From Anaerolineales bacterium UBA2232 (GTDB lineage: Bacteria; Chloroflexota; Anaerolineae; UBA2200), in the NCBI GenBank assembly GCA_002348045.1, contig DDYO01000265.1, positions 1 through 37,360 on the forward strand: 37,360 nucleotides of DNA. Reading direction: 5' to 3'. Made by a program: the position numbers and the translations under genes. The notes under the pieces are model-generated. The model saw nothing but the letters and a program-made list of their open reading frames with translations, searched no databases and was not told where the DNA came from. Numbering within the stretch: position 1 is the stretch's first letter; each line of letters opens with the position of its first letter. Shown one piece after another: positions 22,844-32,046 of this stretch.

Positions 22844-24646
22844 GTGAAGCGTTTCCTGTCCGGCAATGAGGCCGTAGCCTGGGGTGCTTGGGAAGCGGGA
22901 GTCCGTGTGGCAGCCGCTTACCCTGGGACACCCAGCACTGAAATTCTGGAGACCTTTGGACCGATGCCCGATGTTTATGCCGAGTGGGCGCCCAACGAGA
23001 AGGTGGCGTTGGATGTGGCCGTAGGCGCTGCCTATGCGGGAAGTCGATCCATGGCTGTGATGAAGCACGTTGGTCTCAATGTTGCCGCCGACAGCTTCTT
23101 CTACGCTTCTATGACTGGCCTCGAAGCAGGCTTGGTGATTGTCAACGCCGATGATCCCTTTATGCACAGCTCTCAGAATGAGCAGGATAACCGGCGGTAT
23201 GCCAAGTTCGCCCGAGTTCCGTGCTTGGAGCCCACCGACAGCCAAGAGGCCCGTGACCTGGTGGGTGTGGCTCTGGAGGTCAGCGAGCAGTTTGACACCC
23301 CGGTGCTTCTCCGACTGACCACTCGCCTTTCCCATTCCAGCGGCATTGTGGAGCTTTCGGGCATTCGTCCTGCGGTGCGAGACGAGCCTCCCACCTATCG
23401 CGTGGATGCGGCCAAATATGTCATGGTCCCCGGCAACGCGCGACGCCGGCATCCAGTGATCGAGGATAGGATTATCAAGCTCTCCGCGTTTGCCGAGGGC
23501 TTTGCCTTGAACCGGCTAGAGTACCGCGGCACAGATCTGGGCATTGTCACCAACGGCGTGGCCTACCAGTATGCCCGTGAGGTGTTCCCTGACGCGTCCA
23601 TCCTGAAGCTGGGCATGACCTATCCCATCCCAGGACAGATGATTCGTGAGTTTGCCGCGCGGGTCGGGCGCCTGATCGTCCTCGAGGAGCTGGATCCGTT
23701 CCTGGAGGAAGAGATTCGGCTATTGGGTATCCCCGTTGAAGGGAAGAGCATCTTTCCCATTTGCGGCGAACTGGATCAGGAAGTCGTGCAGGAGAGCGCC
23801 ATTCGGGCGGGACTGCTGCCCGCCGATTCCAGGCGGCCGGTGCCACAGCTGGAAAAGGGCAGCTTGCCTCCAAGACCACCCATACTGTGCCCTGGGTGTC
23901 CTCATCGCGGCGTATTCCACGTGACCAGCAAACTCAAGCTTGTGGTTAATGGAGACATCGGCTGCTATACGTTAGCATACTTGCCTCCCCTGAGCGCCCT
24001 TCACAGCTGTGGCTGCATGGGCGCCAGCATCGGCGTCGCCCACGGTGTTGGCAAGGCCGGTGTCGCTGAGCGAAGCGTGGCTGTCATCGGCGACTCGACC
24101 TTTTTCCACACGGGCATGCCAGCGCTTCTCAACGTAGCCTACAACCGTGGTGACACCGTCACCATCATCCTGGATAACCGCACAACGGCCATGACGGGTC
24201 ACCAGGATCATCCGGGTACCGGCCGTACGCTGCAGGGAGCGGAAACGACGCAAGTGCAATTTGAGGAGCTGGTTCGAGCCATGGGCTACCGTTGTGTGGA
24301 GACGGTCGACCCCTACGATTTGAAGCAGGTCGAAACCGGGCTAAAGAGATGCCTGGACGCACATGAACCTGCCGTGATGATTGCTCGGCGTGAGTGTGCT
24401 CTGATGCCTGAGGCGCGCAAGCGCTGGGTCCCCTTGCGAGTCGATGAGGAGCGCTGCAATGGTTGCGGTCTGTGCTTCCAAGTTGCTTGCCCAGCCATAG
24501 TTAGGAGTGGGGTGGTAGATGTCAAGAGCGGCAGGACCAAGGCCCTCATCGATCCCATTCTATGCACGGGTTGTGAAGTGTGTGCGCAAGTATGCGCCCG
24601 CAAGGCCATCCTGTTTCGCGCTCAACTCGATGAGGAGAGAGCATAG
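22844..24646 (+). CDS. iorA: Indolepyruvate:ferredoxin oxidoreductase, alpha subunit
   Basis: 600 residues. Catalyses oxidative decarboxylation of aryl pyruvates to aryl acetyl-CoA with reduction of ferredoxin, in anaerobic amino acid metabolism. Domains in order: a pyrimidine-binding-type domain beginning SGNEAVAWGAWEAGV with YPGTPSTEI; a TPP-binding domain with LCPGCPHRG, GDIGCYTL and IGDSTFFHTG (about 345-480); and two [4Fe-4S] motifs near the C-terminus, CNGCGLCFQVAC (C-x2-C-x2-C-x4-C) and CTGCEVCAQVC. The start is GTG after CGGAGG. It ends three bases before iorB. An oxygen-sensitive enzyme of this kind suggests an anaerobic or fermentative lifestyle. Confidence 0.95.
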   Translation: MKRFLSGNEAVAWGAWEAGVRVAAAYPGTPSTEILETFGPMPDVYAEWAPNEKVALDVAVGAAYAGSRSMAVMKHVGLNVAADSFFYASMTGLEAGLVIVNADDPFMHSSQNEQDNRRYAKFARVPCLEPTDSQEARDLVGVALEVSEQFDTPVLLRLTTRLSHSSGIVELSGIRPAVRDEPPTYRVDAAKYVMVPGNARRRHPVIEDRIIKLSAFAEGFALNRLEYRGTDLGIVTNGVAYQYAREVFPDASILKLGMTYPIPGQMIREFAARVGRLIVLEELDPFLEEEIRLLGIPVEGKSIFPICGELDQEVVQESAIRAGLLPADSRRPVPQLEKGSLPPRPPILCPGCPHRGVFHVTSKLKLVVNGDIGCYTLAYLPPLSALHSCGCMGASIGVAHGVGKAGVAERSVAVIGDSTFFHTGMPALLNVAYNRGDTVTIILDNRTTAMTGHQDHPGTGRTLQGAETTQVQFEELVRAMGYRCVETVDPYDLKQVETGLKRCLDAHEPAVMIARRECALMPEARKRWVPLRVDEERCNGCGLCFQVACPAIVRSGVVDVKSGRTKALIDPILCTGCEVCAQVCARKAILFRAQLDEERA

Positions 24647-24649
24647 TCG

Positions 24650-25255
24650 ATGGTAAAGAGAGACTTTGTACTGGTGGGAGTTGGTGGCCAGGGAACCATC
24701 CTTGCGAGCGATGTCCTGGCAGCCGTGGGTCAGGAAATGGGGTACGATGTCAAGAAATCCGAGGTTCATGGCATGGCTCAGCGCGGCGGAAGCGTCGTCA
24801 GTTTCGTGCGCTGGGCTGAGCGGGTCTACTCTCCTCTCATCGCCAGGGGCGAGGCCGATTACCTGTTGGCCTTTGAGAAGCTCGAGGTTCTGCGCTATGC
24901 TGAGTTGCTCCGGCCTGAAGGGACTGCGCTGGTCAACGACTATGCCATCATGCCCTTGTCGGTGAGCTCTGGCAACGATGAATACCCCGCTGATGAACGC
25001 ATTCTGAGCGTGCTGCGGAGCGTGACACCACGAGCCTATTTGCTGCCGGCGGCAGCCGAAGCCGAGCAGTTGGGCAATGCACGGGTGAACAACGTCGTGC
25101 TCATCGGAGCGCTGTCGGTGTTCATGGCGGAGGTGGCCACGCCGTTCTGGATTGAGGCCATACGTGAGCGAGTCCCTGCGCGGTTTGCGGACCTGAACGA
25201 GCGCGCGTTCGTGACAGGCCAGGACCTGGTCAAGAATCTAGGCATGGGTCGGTGA
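24650..25255 (+). CDS. iorB: Indolepyruvate:ferredoxin oxidoreductase, beta subunit
   Basis: 201 residues, standard. It is the gamma-domain-like subunit of the IorAB enzyme: start [18 protein letters not shown], then [20 protein letters not shown] and the closing [13 protein letters not shown]. Together with IorA it forms the active complex in the cytoplasm. Gap to iorA is three bases, so the pair is co-translated. The downstream pyrG follows after 70 bases without an obvious promoter or terminator. Confidence 0.95.
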   Translation: MVKRDFVLVGVGGQGTILASDVLAAVGQEMGYDVKKSEVHGMAQRGGSVVSFVRWAERVYSPLIARGEADYLLAFEKLEVLRYAELLRPEGTALVNDYAIMPLSVSSGNDEYPADERILSVLRSVTPRAYLLPAAAEAEQLGNARVNNVVLIGALSVFMAEVATPFWIEAIRERVPARFADLNERAFVTGQDLVKNLGMGR

Positions 25256-25325
25256 TCGCGTTGGCCGGAGCTCCGTCGCACCCCGGGCTGCAACTGCCGC
25301 CACCCGACTCGGAAAGGGAAACGGT

Positions 25326-26933
25326 ATGACCAAGTACGTCTTTTTCACTGGTGGCGTGGTAAGCTCGGTGGGCAAGGGAGTAAGCGCAGCGTCCCTTGGA
25401 CGCCTTCTCAAGAGCCGCGGTGTCTCTGTCTCAATCCTCAAGTTCGATCCGTACATCAACGTTGACCCTGGAACGATGAGCCCTTATCAACACGGCGAGG
25501 TGTACGTGCTGGAGGACGGTAGTGAAACTGACCTCGACCTGGGGCACTATGAGCGATTCATTGACGAGAACCTCACCGCCGCCAGCAACGTCACCACCGG
25601 CCAAGTCTATTCCGAGATCATCTCCAAGGAGAGAAGGGGAGACTTTCTGGGGGGTACCATTCAGGTGATCCCTCACATTACCAACGAGATCAAGAGGAGG
25701 GCGGTCCGCGTCGCGGTGGAGAGCAAGGCTGATGTGGTGATCGCTGAGGTGGGCGGAACCGTTGGTGATATTGAGGGACTGCCTTTCCTCGAATCGATCC
25801 GTCAGATGCGCAAGGACGTGGGTCGGGAGAACGTTATCTATGTCCACGTGACTTATCTGCCGTACATTGGCAGCACCCACGAACTGAAGAGCAAGCCCAC
25901 GCAACACTCGGTGATCGAGTTGCGCCGGGTGGGTATCCAGCCGGACATTATCGTGTGCCGCTCCGACTATCCCATGGATGAGGCCCTTAAGGAAAAGATA
26001 TCCCTCTTCACCGATGTGGACATACAGGCAGTCATTCCTCTGGTGACGGCTGACAACATCTACAAGGTACCGGTTGTGTTAGAGGATGGCGGACTGGCCG
26101 ATGTTGTCTGCGAGCGTTTGTCGCTGCCGCAGACCGCGCCCGATCTCCACTACTGGCGTGAGCTGGTGCGGGAAATCGACAGGCCAAAACCGGAACTACG
26201 CATTGCATTGGTGGGCAAGTATGTGGCCTTGCAGGATGCCTACATCAGTGTGAAAGAGGCGCTGTTTCACGCGGCGCTCGCCAACGGACGAAAACTCGTT
26301 GTGGACTGGATCCTGTCGGAAGACCTGGAGAAGGGCAAGTCCTTTGACCGTCTGGATCAGGCCGACGGGATTGTGGTGCCCGGAGGCTTTGGCTACAGAG
26401 GGATTGAGGGCAAAGTGCTCGCCGCACGGTATGCCCGCGAACACAGAAAGCCCTATCTCGGACTGTGCCTGGGTTTGCAGGTGATGGTGATCGAACTGGC
26501 GCGGCATGCGGTTGGCAGCCACGAACCCAACAGCACCGAGTTTGATTTATCCACCACCTACCCTGTGATTGATCTCATGCCCGATCAGCGTGGGATAGCT
26601 GACATGGGGGGTACGATGCGTTTGGGGATCTATCCCTGTCACTTGGTCAGCGGTACAATGGCGGCACAGGCCTACGGTGTTCCCATGGTTCAAGAGCGGC
26701 ACCGCCATCGTTTTGAGATCAACAATCAGTACCGCGATCTATTATCCGGGGCGGGCATGGTGTTCAGCGGCCTGTCGCCTGACGGCAATCTTGTGGAGAT
26801 CGTCGAGCTGCAGGACCACCCCTGGATGGTTGGTAGCCAGTTTCATCCCGAGTTCAAGTCGCGTCCTGGCAAGCCTCATCCACTGTTCAACGGCTTTGTC
26901 AGCGCGGCGGTTCGCGAGTCAGACCGGGCCTAG
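25326..26933 (+). CDS. pyrG: CTP synthase
   Basis: 535 residues, standard. Converts UTP to CTP with glutamine and ATP. The synthetase domain starts [20 protein letters not shown] (P-loop) and contains [20 protein letters not shown] and the [10 protein letters not shown] motif. The class I glutamine amidotransferase domain (about 285-530) has the nucleophile Cys381 in LGLCLGLQ and the His-Glu pair in SQFHPEFKS. Nothing is missing. GGAAAGGG precedes the ATG. It is 42 bases upstream of the transaldolase cluster, so read-through into that cluster is possible. Confidence 0.97.
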   Translation: MTKYVFFTGGVVSSVGKGVSAASLGRLLKSRGVSVSILKFDPYINVDPGTMSPYQHGEVYVLEDGSETDLDLGHYERFIDENLTAASNVTTGQVYSEIISKERRGDFLGGTIQVIPHITNEIKRRAVRVAVESKADVVIAEVGGTVGDIEGLPFLESIRQMRKDVGRENVIYVHVTYLPYIGSTHELKSKPTQHSVIELRRVGIQPDIIVCRSDYPMDEALKEKISLFTDVDIQAVIPLVTADNIYKVPVVLEDGGLADVVCERLSLPQTAPDLHYWRELVREIDRPKPELRIALVGKYVALQDAYISVKEALFHAALANGRKLVVDWILSEDLEKGKSFDRLDQADGIVVPGGFGYRGIEGKVLAARYAREHRKPYLGLCLGLQVMVIELARHAVGSHEPNSTEFDLSTTYPVIDLMPDQRGIADMGGTMRLGIYPCHLVSGTMAAQAYGVPMVQERHRHRFEINNQYRDLLSGAGMVFSGLSPDGNLVEIVELQDHPWMVGSQFHPEFKSRPGKPHPLFNGFVSAAVRESDRA

Positions 26934-26975
26934 GTCGAGCCTTGGACAACCGAAAATCGTATCGAGGAGGATAGC

Positions 26976-27716
26976 ATGGAGATCTTTCTGGACACGGCCA
27001 AGATTGAGGAGATCCGTCACGCGTCGCAGATGGGATTGATTAGCGGAGTGACCACCAATCCCAGCCTGATGGCCCAGGCGGGAAGGGCAGACTACCGCGA
27101 CGTCGTTCGGGAGATCTGCTACTCTGTACAGAATGCCATCAGCGCCGAAGTCACCAGCACCGACGTGGAGGGGATGGTGGCGGAGGCTATGGAGATTGCG
27201 ACATGGTCCCCACATGTGATCGTCAAGTTGCCGGTCATCCCGGTGGGACTGGAGGCCATATACCGCGTCAGCCAATTGGAGCCAGATTCACAGAGGCTCT
27301 GCCAGGGCTGTCCTTGGTTGGGCCAGTGCGCTACGGACATTGACACGGCCCGCGAGCTGGCGTCATCGTGGGGAATCCGCACCAATGCCACCCTCGTATT
27401 CTCGGTGAATCAGGCGTTGTTTGCTGCCAACGCGGGTGCAAGCTACGTGTCGCCCTTTGTGGGGCGGCTGGATGACATCGGCGAGGATGGGATGGTTCTG
27501 GTGAGCGATATTGTGGAAATGTTTGATGTGCAGGATATTGAGACCCAGGTCATCGCGGCGAGCATACGGCACCCGTTGCACATTACTCAGGCAGCCCTTG
27601 CTGGCGCCCACGTCGCTACGGTACCCTACGGCGTGCTGATGAAGGCCCTGCAGCATCCTCTAACGGATATCGGACAGCAGCGTTTTATGGACGACTGGGC
27701 CAAAGTGAATAGGTAG
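26976..27716 (+). CDS. TalC/Fsa-type transaldolase with a Cys-containing insertion
   Basis: 246 residues, against about 215-220 for the small transaldolase/fructose-6-phosphate aldolase family. The ends are typical: MEIFLDTAKIEEIR, SGVTTNPSLM, HVIVKLPV with Schiff-base Lys84, and TNATLVFSVNQALFAANAGA, YVSPFVGRLDDIG. Between GLEAI and GIRTN, where relatives have six or seven residues, there are 37, including CQGCPWLGQC (Cys109, Cys112, Cys118). The frame is uninterrupted, so this is a real roughly 30-residue insertion next to the active-site strand. The family transfers or cleaves dihydroxyacetone units between sugar phosphates; exact substrate is open. GAGGAGG precedes the ATG. It heads a cluster with xylulokinase and the aldolase-Fae fusions. 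Confidence 0.85.
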   Translation: MEIFLDTAKIEEIRHASQMGLISGVTTNPSLMAQAGRADYRDVVREICYSVQNAISAEVTSTDVEGMVAEAMEIATWSPHVIVKLPVIPVGLEAIYRVSQLEPDSQRLCQGCPWLGQCATDIDTARELASSWGIRTNATLVFSVNQALFAANAGASYVSPFVGRLDDIGEDGMVLVSDIVEMFDVQDIETQVIAASIRHPLHITQAALAGAHVATVPYGVLMKALQHPLTDIGQQRFMDDWAKVNR

Positions 27717-27727
27717 GGGCGGTTTCC

Positions 27728-29257
27728 ATGGTTTCACTGCTGGGCATTGACGTCTCGACCACCGGAGCCAAAGCTCTGCTGATTGACGAACGCGGCGAGG
27801 TAATGGCCAGCGCGACGACCGAGTATCCGCTTACCTCGCCGAGACCAATGTGGTCGGAGCAGAACCCGGCCGATTGGTGGCACGGCGTGCAGGTGAGCGT
27901 TCAGGCGGTGTTGAGCAAGGCGGGCCTCCGCGGTTCCGAAGTAGTGGGCGTCGGCCTGACAGGTCAGATGCACGGTCTGGTGCTGCTGGATGCCCAGGAT
28001 CAAGTTCTGCGCCCGGCGATCCTATGGAATGATCAGCGCACCGGCGCCCAGTGTGAGGAGATTATCCGGCGGGCCGGCGGCCTGGCCCAGTTGCTCAAGC
28101 ACACGGGCAACACCGTCCTGCCTGGCTTCACCGCGCCCAAGCTCCTGTGGGTGCGGCAGCATGAGCCCGAGGTATACGCTCGGGTGAGCAGCTTCCTCCT
28201 CCCCAAGGACTATGTCAGGCTGTGCCTGACCGGCGAACACGCGACGGACGTGTCTGACGCATCTGGCACTTCGCTGCTGGATGTTAAGCAGAGGCGCTGG
28301 TCGCAGTCCATGATAGACCTTCTGGACATTCCCCGATCGTGGCTGCCTGCCTGCGTTGAATCCACCGAGGTTGCAGGTTGGATAACCCCAGAGGTTGGCA
28401 AGGCCACTGGGCTTCAAGCAGGAACGCCGGTCATCGCTGGGGGAGGAGACCAGGCTGCACAGGCAGTCGGAACCGGTGTGGTGCGCGGTGGGATAATCTC
28501 GGTGACGCTGGGAACATCCGGCGTAGTCTTCGCTCACAGCGACCACTTTGTCGCCGAAGCAGAAGGAAGGCTGCACGCCTTCTGCCATGCCGTTCCAGGC
28601 AAGTGGCACCTGATGGGGGTGATGCTGTCGGCGGGAGGTTCGTTCCGCTGGCTGCGCGATACGGTGTGCCTATCCGAGAAGCACCTCGCCAGTCTGGGTA
28701 GCAAGGATCCCTATGATCTCTTGACCTGTACGGCCGCCTCGGCGCCGGCGGGCAGCGACGGCCTGATCTTTCTGCCCTATCTCACGGGCGAACGAACGCC
28801 GTATCCCGATCCCCAAGCCCGGGGAGCCTTTGTAGGTCTAACGACTCGCCATGGCCGAGGTCATCTCATCCGCTCGGTGATGGAGGGCGTGTCTTTCGGA
28901 TTGCGCGATTGCCTGGAGCTTGTCCGCGCACTGGGCGTTCCCATCGCGCAGGTGCGTGGCTCAGGCGGAGGCGTTCGCAGCGCGCTTTGGCGGCAGATTC
29001 TGGCGGACGTATTTGGCACCGAGTTGGCGCAGGCGAGCGTCACCGAAGGCGCTGCCTTTGGCGCTGCTCTGCTGGCGGGGGTAGGCACCGGTGTCTTCCA
29101 CAGCGTTGAAGATGCTGTTGACCGCACCATCCTCGTCACTCAGGTTACCTCCCCGGTGCCGGAGAATCAAGAACGATACGAGAGGCTGTATCCCATCTAC
29201 CGCTCCCTCTATCCAGCACTCACGTCGGCTTTCTCTGAGCTTGCGCAACAAGGATAG
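27728..29257 (+). CDS. xylB: Xylulokinase
   Basis: 509 residues. FGGY kinase that phosphorylates D-xylulose to xylulose 5-phosphate. The reading is close to bacterial XylB: LGIDVSTTGAKALLID, WSEQNPADWW, the substrate-loop motif GLTGQMHGLVLLD and ILWNDQRT, then GGGDQAAQAVGTG with the catalytic Asp near 241, VTLGTSG, and a C-terminal RGSGGGVRS. The start is 11 bases after the transaldolase stop with TAGGGGCGG between them, so the two are co-transcribed. With transaldolase beside it, the product can enter the pentose phosphate pool. No xylose isomerase is in the window, so the xylulose or analogue comes from elsewhere. Confidence 0.92.
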   Translation: MVSLLGIDVSTTGAKALLIDERGEVMASATTEYPLTSPRPMWSEQNPADWWHGVQVSVQAVLSKAGLRGSEVVGVGLTGQMHGLVLLDAQDQVLRPAILWNDQRTGAQCEEIIRRAGGLAQLLKHTGNTVLPGFTAPKLLWVRQHEPEVYARVSSFLLPKDYVRLCLTGEHATDVSDASGTSLLDVKQRRWSQSMIDLLDIPRSWLPACVESTEVAGWITPEVGKATGLQAGTPVIAGGGDQAAQAVGTGVVRGGIISVTLGTSGVVFAHSDHFVAEAEGRLHAFCHAVPGKWHLMGVMLSAGGSFRWLRDTVCLSEKHLASLGSKDPYDLLTCTAASAPAGSDGLIFLPYLTGERTPYPDPQARGAFVGLTTRHGRGHLIRSVMEGVSFGLRDCLELVRALGVPIAQVRGSGGGVRSALWRQILADVFGTELAQASVTEGAAFGAALLAGVGTGVFHSVEDAVDRTILVTQVTSPVPENQERYERLYPIYRSLYPALTSAFSELAQQG

Positions 29258-29332
29258 GTGGCTGCCCCTGGGCACTAACGGCTCCAGAGCCTGGATCGTT
29301 GAGTTGTCGAACAAGTCCAAAGGAGGACACAA

Positions 29333-30283
29333 ATGAAACTTGATCAGGTGTCAGCGGCGATGGCAAAGCTGGGCATACCGGGTCGCGACGCGTATGACCT
29401 GCCAACCAGCACCAAGAGATTCGCTGACGGTTGCTGGTATCGCATGGAAGTGTCGGGCCTAGAGCGTCCCAGCGTTCTGGAAGCGATGGTGGATGAGAGC
29501 GTTAAACGCAAAATGCCCATCCATCGGCTTATCTCGGTGGTCATGGGAGCAACGCTTCTGGACAAGGCCGAGCTGAGATCGTTCGCCCAGACGGCGGCGG
29601 CGGCCAAGATGGAAGTGATCCTCACCCCTGGACCGCGCTCTGCTTGGGATACGGGTCGGCAACTGGTGACGCCGGAAGGAGGGCTGTCGGGGTTGCGGTA
29701 TCGGGGCTCGGACCAACTGCGGTATGTCATTGCCGATATCATGCGCTGCATTGACCTGGGCTTTCGTGGTTTTCTGGTCATCGATGAGGGCCTGCTTTGG
29801 CTGCTGAATGAGCTCAAAAAGGCGGGGGATATTCCTGCGGACGTCGTGTTCAAGGTATCAATCTATGCAGGCCACGGCTCGGCAGCGGGAGGCAGGCTCT
29901 TGGAGTCCCTGGGTGCCGGCACTTTTAACCCCGTGGGTGACCTGTCGCTTCCTCAATTGGCCTCCATCCGGCAGGGCTGTAACCTGCCGCTGGACTTGCA
30001 CATCTACCTTGCCGAGTCCTTCGGCGGGTTTAACCGGTTCTATGACGGCCCGGAGATGGCGCGACTGTGCGCTCCATGCTATTTCAAGATCGAGCCAGGC
30101 CCAGCATGCGCTGCAGGTCCCGGAGCGTTGTACAAGCCCTGGACCAGTCCCGAGTCTTTGGCTTCCCTGGCTCGCGAAAAGGTCAAGTATTGCCAGATCA
30201 TCCATGAGTTGATCCAGGAGAACTACCCCGAGGCGACCCTTTCGGCCCTCGGCGCTCAAGACCTGGCCATTCCCCAGGTGTAA
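29333..30283 (+). CDS. Uncharacterised barrel protein, peptidase U32-like
   Basis: 316 residues. I recognise the type, not the function: a predicted TIM-barrel protein that resembles a group loosely annotated as U32-family peptidases. Features are VLEAMVDESVKRKMPIHRL, then EVILTPGPRSAWD, LGFRGFLVIDEGLLWLLNEL and VFKVSIYAGHG, AGTFNPVGDLSLPQLASIRQ and LPLDLHIYLAESFGGFNRFY. Repeated strand-helix units and conserved Asp/Glu at strand ends suggest an enzyme. Four cysteines (in APCYF, PACAA, VKYCQ and MRCID) are scattered. No signal peptide. The AAAGGAGG site fixes the ATG. It lies between xylB and the first aldolase-Fae fusion in one direction, so its job probably belongs to the same pathway. Confidence 0.7.
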   Translation: MKLDQVSAAMAKLGIPGRDAYDLPTSTKRFADGCWYRMEVSGLERPSVLEAMVDESVKRKMPIHRLISVVMGATLLDKAELRSFAQTAAAAKMEVILTPGPRSAWDTGRQLVTPEGGLSGLRYRGSDQLRYVIADIMRCIDLGFRGFLVIDEGLLWLLNELKKAGDIPADVVFKVSIYAGHGSAAGGRLLESLGAGTFNPVGDLSLPQLASIRQGCNLPLDLHIYLAESFGGFNRFYDGPEMARLCAPCYFKIEPGPACAAGPGALYKPWTSPESLASLAREKVKYCQIIHELIQENYPEATLSALGAQDLAIPQV

Positions 30284-30404
30284 ATTTGAGAAGGCGGCTG
30301 GGCCATGGCAAATCAAGCACGCTGTGCGTGGGCGACCTGTCCCGTCGCTTGTGCCGCTGCCCGGTTGCCTCAAGAGCATCCGTTTCAGGAGAGGAGAATA
30401 TGGC

Positions 30405-31835
30405 GTGAAGGGTAATAGCTACCGACCCCATGGGGTGCTGCCGGCGCTGGTGACCCCATTCACCTCGGACGAAGAAGTGGATGAGGCCGCACTGCGGGCG
30501 CTGGTTCGGCATGTTCTGCCGCACGTGGATGGTTTGGTGCCGTGCGGCACAACTGGTGAGTTCAACTACCTGAGCCCTGACGAGCAGCGTCAAGTAATCG
30601 ATGTTGTGGTCCAGGAGGCCAATGGGAAGGTGCCTGTAGTGGCGGGAACGGGAGCCCCCTCGACCAGGGAGGCGATCGCTTTGGCCAAAGCGGCGCAAAG
30701 AGCAGGCGCAGCGGCGTGCCTGGTGGTCACCCCGTTCTTCTTGCATCCATCGGAAAAAGGAATCTACCAGCACTTTGCCGAACTGGCCAACGCTGTGGAC
30801 CTTCCCATCATCCTGTACAACATACCCCAGGTGGTGGATGGAGTGCTGCCGCGCACGGTCATCGAGGACTTGGCCGATATCCCCAACATCGTGGGCCTCA
30901 AGGACTCATCGGGCAACCTCACCTATACCATGGAAGTCCTGAACATGGTTGGTGACCGCCTGGACGTGATGATCGGTCATGATGAGGTGGTGTTGCCTGC
31001 ATTGGCTGGAGGGTGCAGTGGCATGATTCTTGCCAGCGCCCAGGTCTTTCCCGAGATCTGGCAGCAGCTGATCAAGGCGGTGGAGGCTGGCGACCTGGGC
31101 AGGGCTCGTGAGTTGCAGTTCAGTGTTCAGAAACTGGCGCGGATCTTTTGTAGGCACGGAGGTGGCGTTGCCGTGAAAGTGGCGCTGAACCTGATGGGCA
31201 TCAAGGTGGGTGGCCCGCGGCGCCCGTTGATGCGCCAAGGAGGTGTACTCATCCACGAGGTGGCCGCTGAGATCCGCCTGGAACTGGAGAAGCTAGGCAA
31301 GATTTCCCAGTCAACGATCCAATTCACCGCCCCGTCCGGACCACTCTCAGGCCGCTTCGGCTCCCTTGGCCTGAACTCTGAGGCGTTAGGTGGTGTCGGG
31401 ATTCGGCTGGGCTCGGCGCTGGAGGGCGAAGGTGCCGAGGCGATTCAGCTGGACCTGGTAGCCGGCCCCGCCGATGGACCAGTTGGTGAGTGTTACGCCT
31501 TGCAGTTGACCTATCCACGGCAGGGTCAGGAAGCTCTCACGGCGATCGTGGAGCCGAACCTGACCGTTCGCCCGGCGACGCTGATCGTGCCCGTGGTAGA
31601 ACTCAAAAACCTGCGCCAGGCGAACATGATCTATGGGCCTACCCAGTCGGCGGTGGGCAAGGCCATCGTGGACGGACTGGCGTCCGGGCTAATTCCCGAA
31701 GCGGCGATGGACGATGAGGTGATGTTCGCACAGGTGACCGTTCATCCCCATGCGCTGGACCGGCATGAGCTGTACTGGAACGCCCATCGAGCGATGACAA
31801 AGGCGCTTGAGCAGGCTTTTGGGAGGGCACGGTAA
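30405..31835 (+). CDS. DapA-superfamily aldolase fused to a Fae-like domain (first copy, Fae His replaced)
   Basis: 476 residues from the GTG at 30405 (GGAGAGGAG nine bases upstream; the ATG at 30400 hits a stop at once). Residues 1-300 are a NAL/DHDPS-type barrel: [15 protein letters not shown] (Thr49, Thr50), VTPFF, ILYNIP (Tyr138) and Schiff-base Lys166 in GLKDSSGN. The Arg that follows YNxPx in true DapA is missing (here YNIPQVVDG). Residues about 322-472 match formaldehyde-activating enzyme: [47 protein letters not shown], and [13 protein letters not shown]. The catalytic Fae His (in AHIDL) is Gln348 here. The family's Fae joins formaldehyde to tetrahydromethanopterin; this copy may be non-catalytic. 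Next gene starts two bases on. Confidence 0.85.
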   Translation: MKGNSYRPHGVLPALVTPFTSDEEVDEAALRALVRHVLPHVDGLVPCGTTGEFNYLSPDEQRQVIDVVVQEANGKVPVVAGTGAPSTREAIALAKAAQRAGAAACLVVTPFFLHPSEKGIYQHFAELANAVDLPIILYNIPQVVDGVLPRTVIEDLADIPNIVGLKDSSGNLTYTMEVLNMVGDRLDVMIGHDEVVLPALAGGCSGMILASAQVFPEIWQQLIKAVEAGDLGRARELQFSVQKLARIFCRHGGGVAVKVALNLMGIKVGGPRRPLMRQGGVLIHEVAAEIRLELEKLGKISQSTIQFTAPSGPLSGRFGSLGLNSEALGGVGIRLGSALEGEGAEAIQLDLVAGPADGPVGECYALQLTYPRQGQEALTAIVEPNLTVRPATLIVPVVELKNLRQANMIYGPTQSAVGKAIVDGLASGLIPEAAMDDEVMFAQVTVHPHALDRHELYWNAHRAMTKALEQAFGRAR

Positions 31836-31836
31836 C

Positions 31837-32046
31837 ATGGAATGCCAACAGGAGCGAAACCGAGCGGCATGTACCTGCACCTACGAGCCTTGCTCTCTCA
31901 AGGGTCTGTGCTGTGAGTGCATCTCCGAACACCGACTTCACAACGAGTTGCCGGCCTGTGTCTTTCCACCGGAGGTGGAGCGAACCTATGATCGGTCGTT
32001 CGCGCGCTTTGTCGAAACGTACAGCCGGCCAGGAGAAGGGAAATGA
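31837..32046 (+). CDS. Small eight-cysteine protein, DUF6485-like
   Basis: 69 residues. Eight Cys (3, 12, 14, 19, 25, 26, 28, 41) are packed into the first 41 residues, in the pattern [18 protein letters not shown] followed by [14 protein letters not shown], with His32 and His35 close by. I recall this layout from DUF6485, a family of unknown function; it looks like a small metal-binding (Zn or Fe-S) protein. The C-terminal third is charged and helical. GGGAGGG (from 31821) sits nine bases before the ATG, and the stop overlaps the next start as ATGA (32043-32046), so it is made in step with the second fusion. Being wedged between the two aldolase-Fae genes suggests it is a subunit, maturation factor or electron/metal partner. 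Confidence 0.8.
   Translation: MECQQERNRAACTCTYEPCSLKGLCCECISEHRLHNELPACVFPPEVERTYDRSFARFVETYSRPGEGK

Noticed and set aside
27260..27375. Frameshift or chimera explaining the transaldolase insertion
   Set aside because: The frame is continuous and typical family motifs resume in the same frame on the far side.
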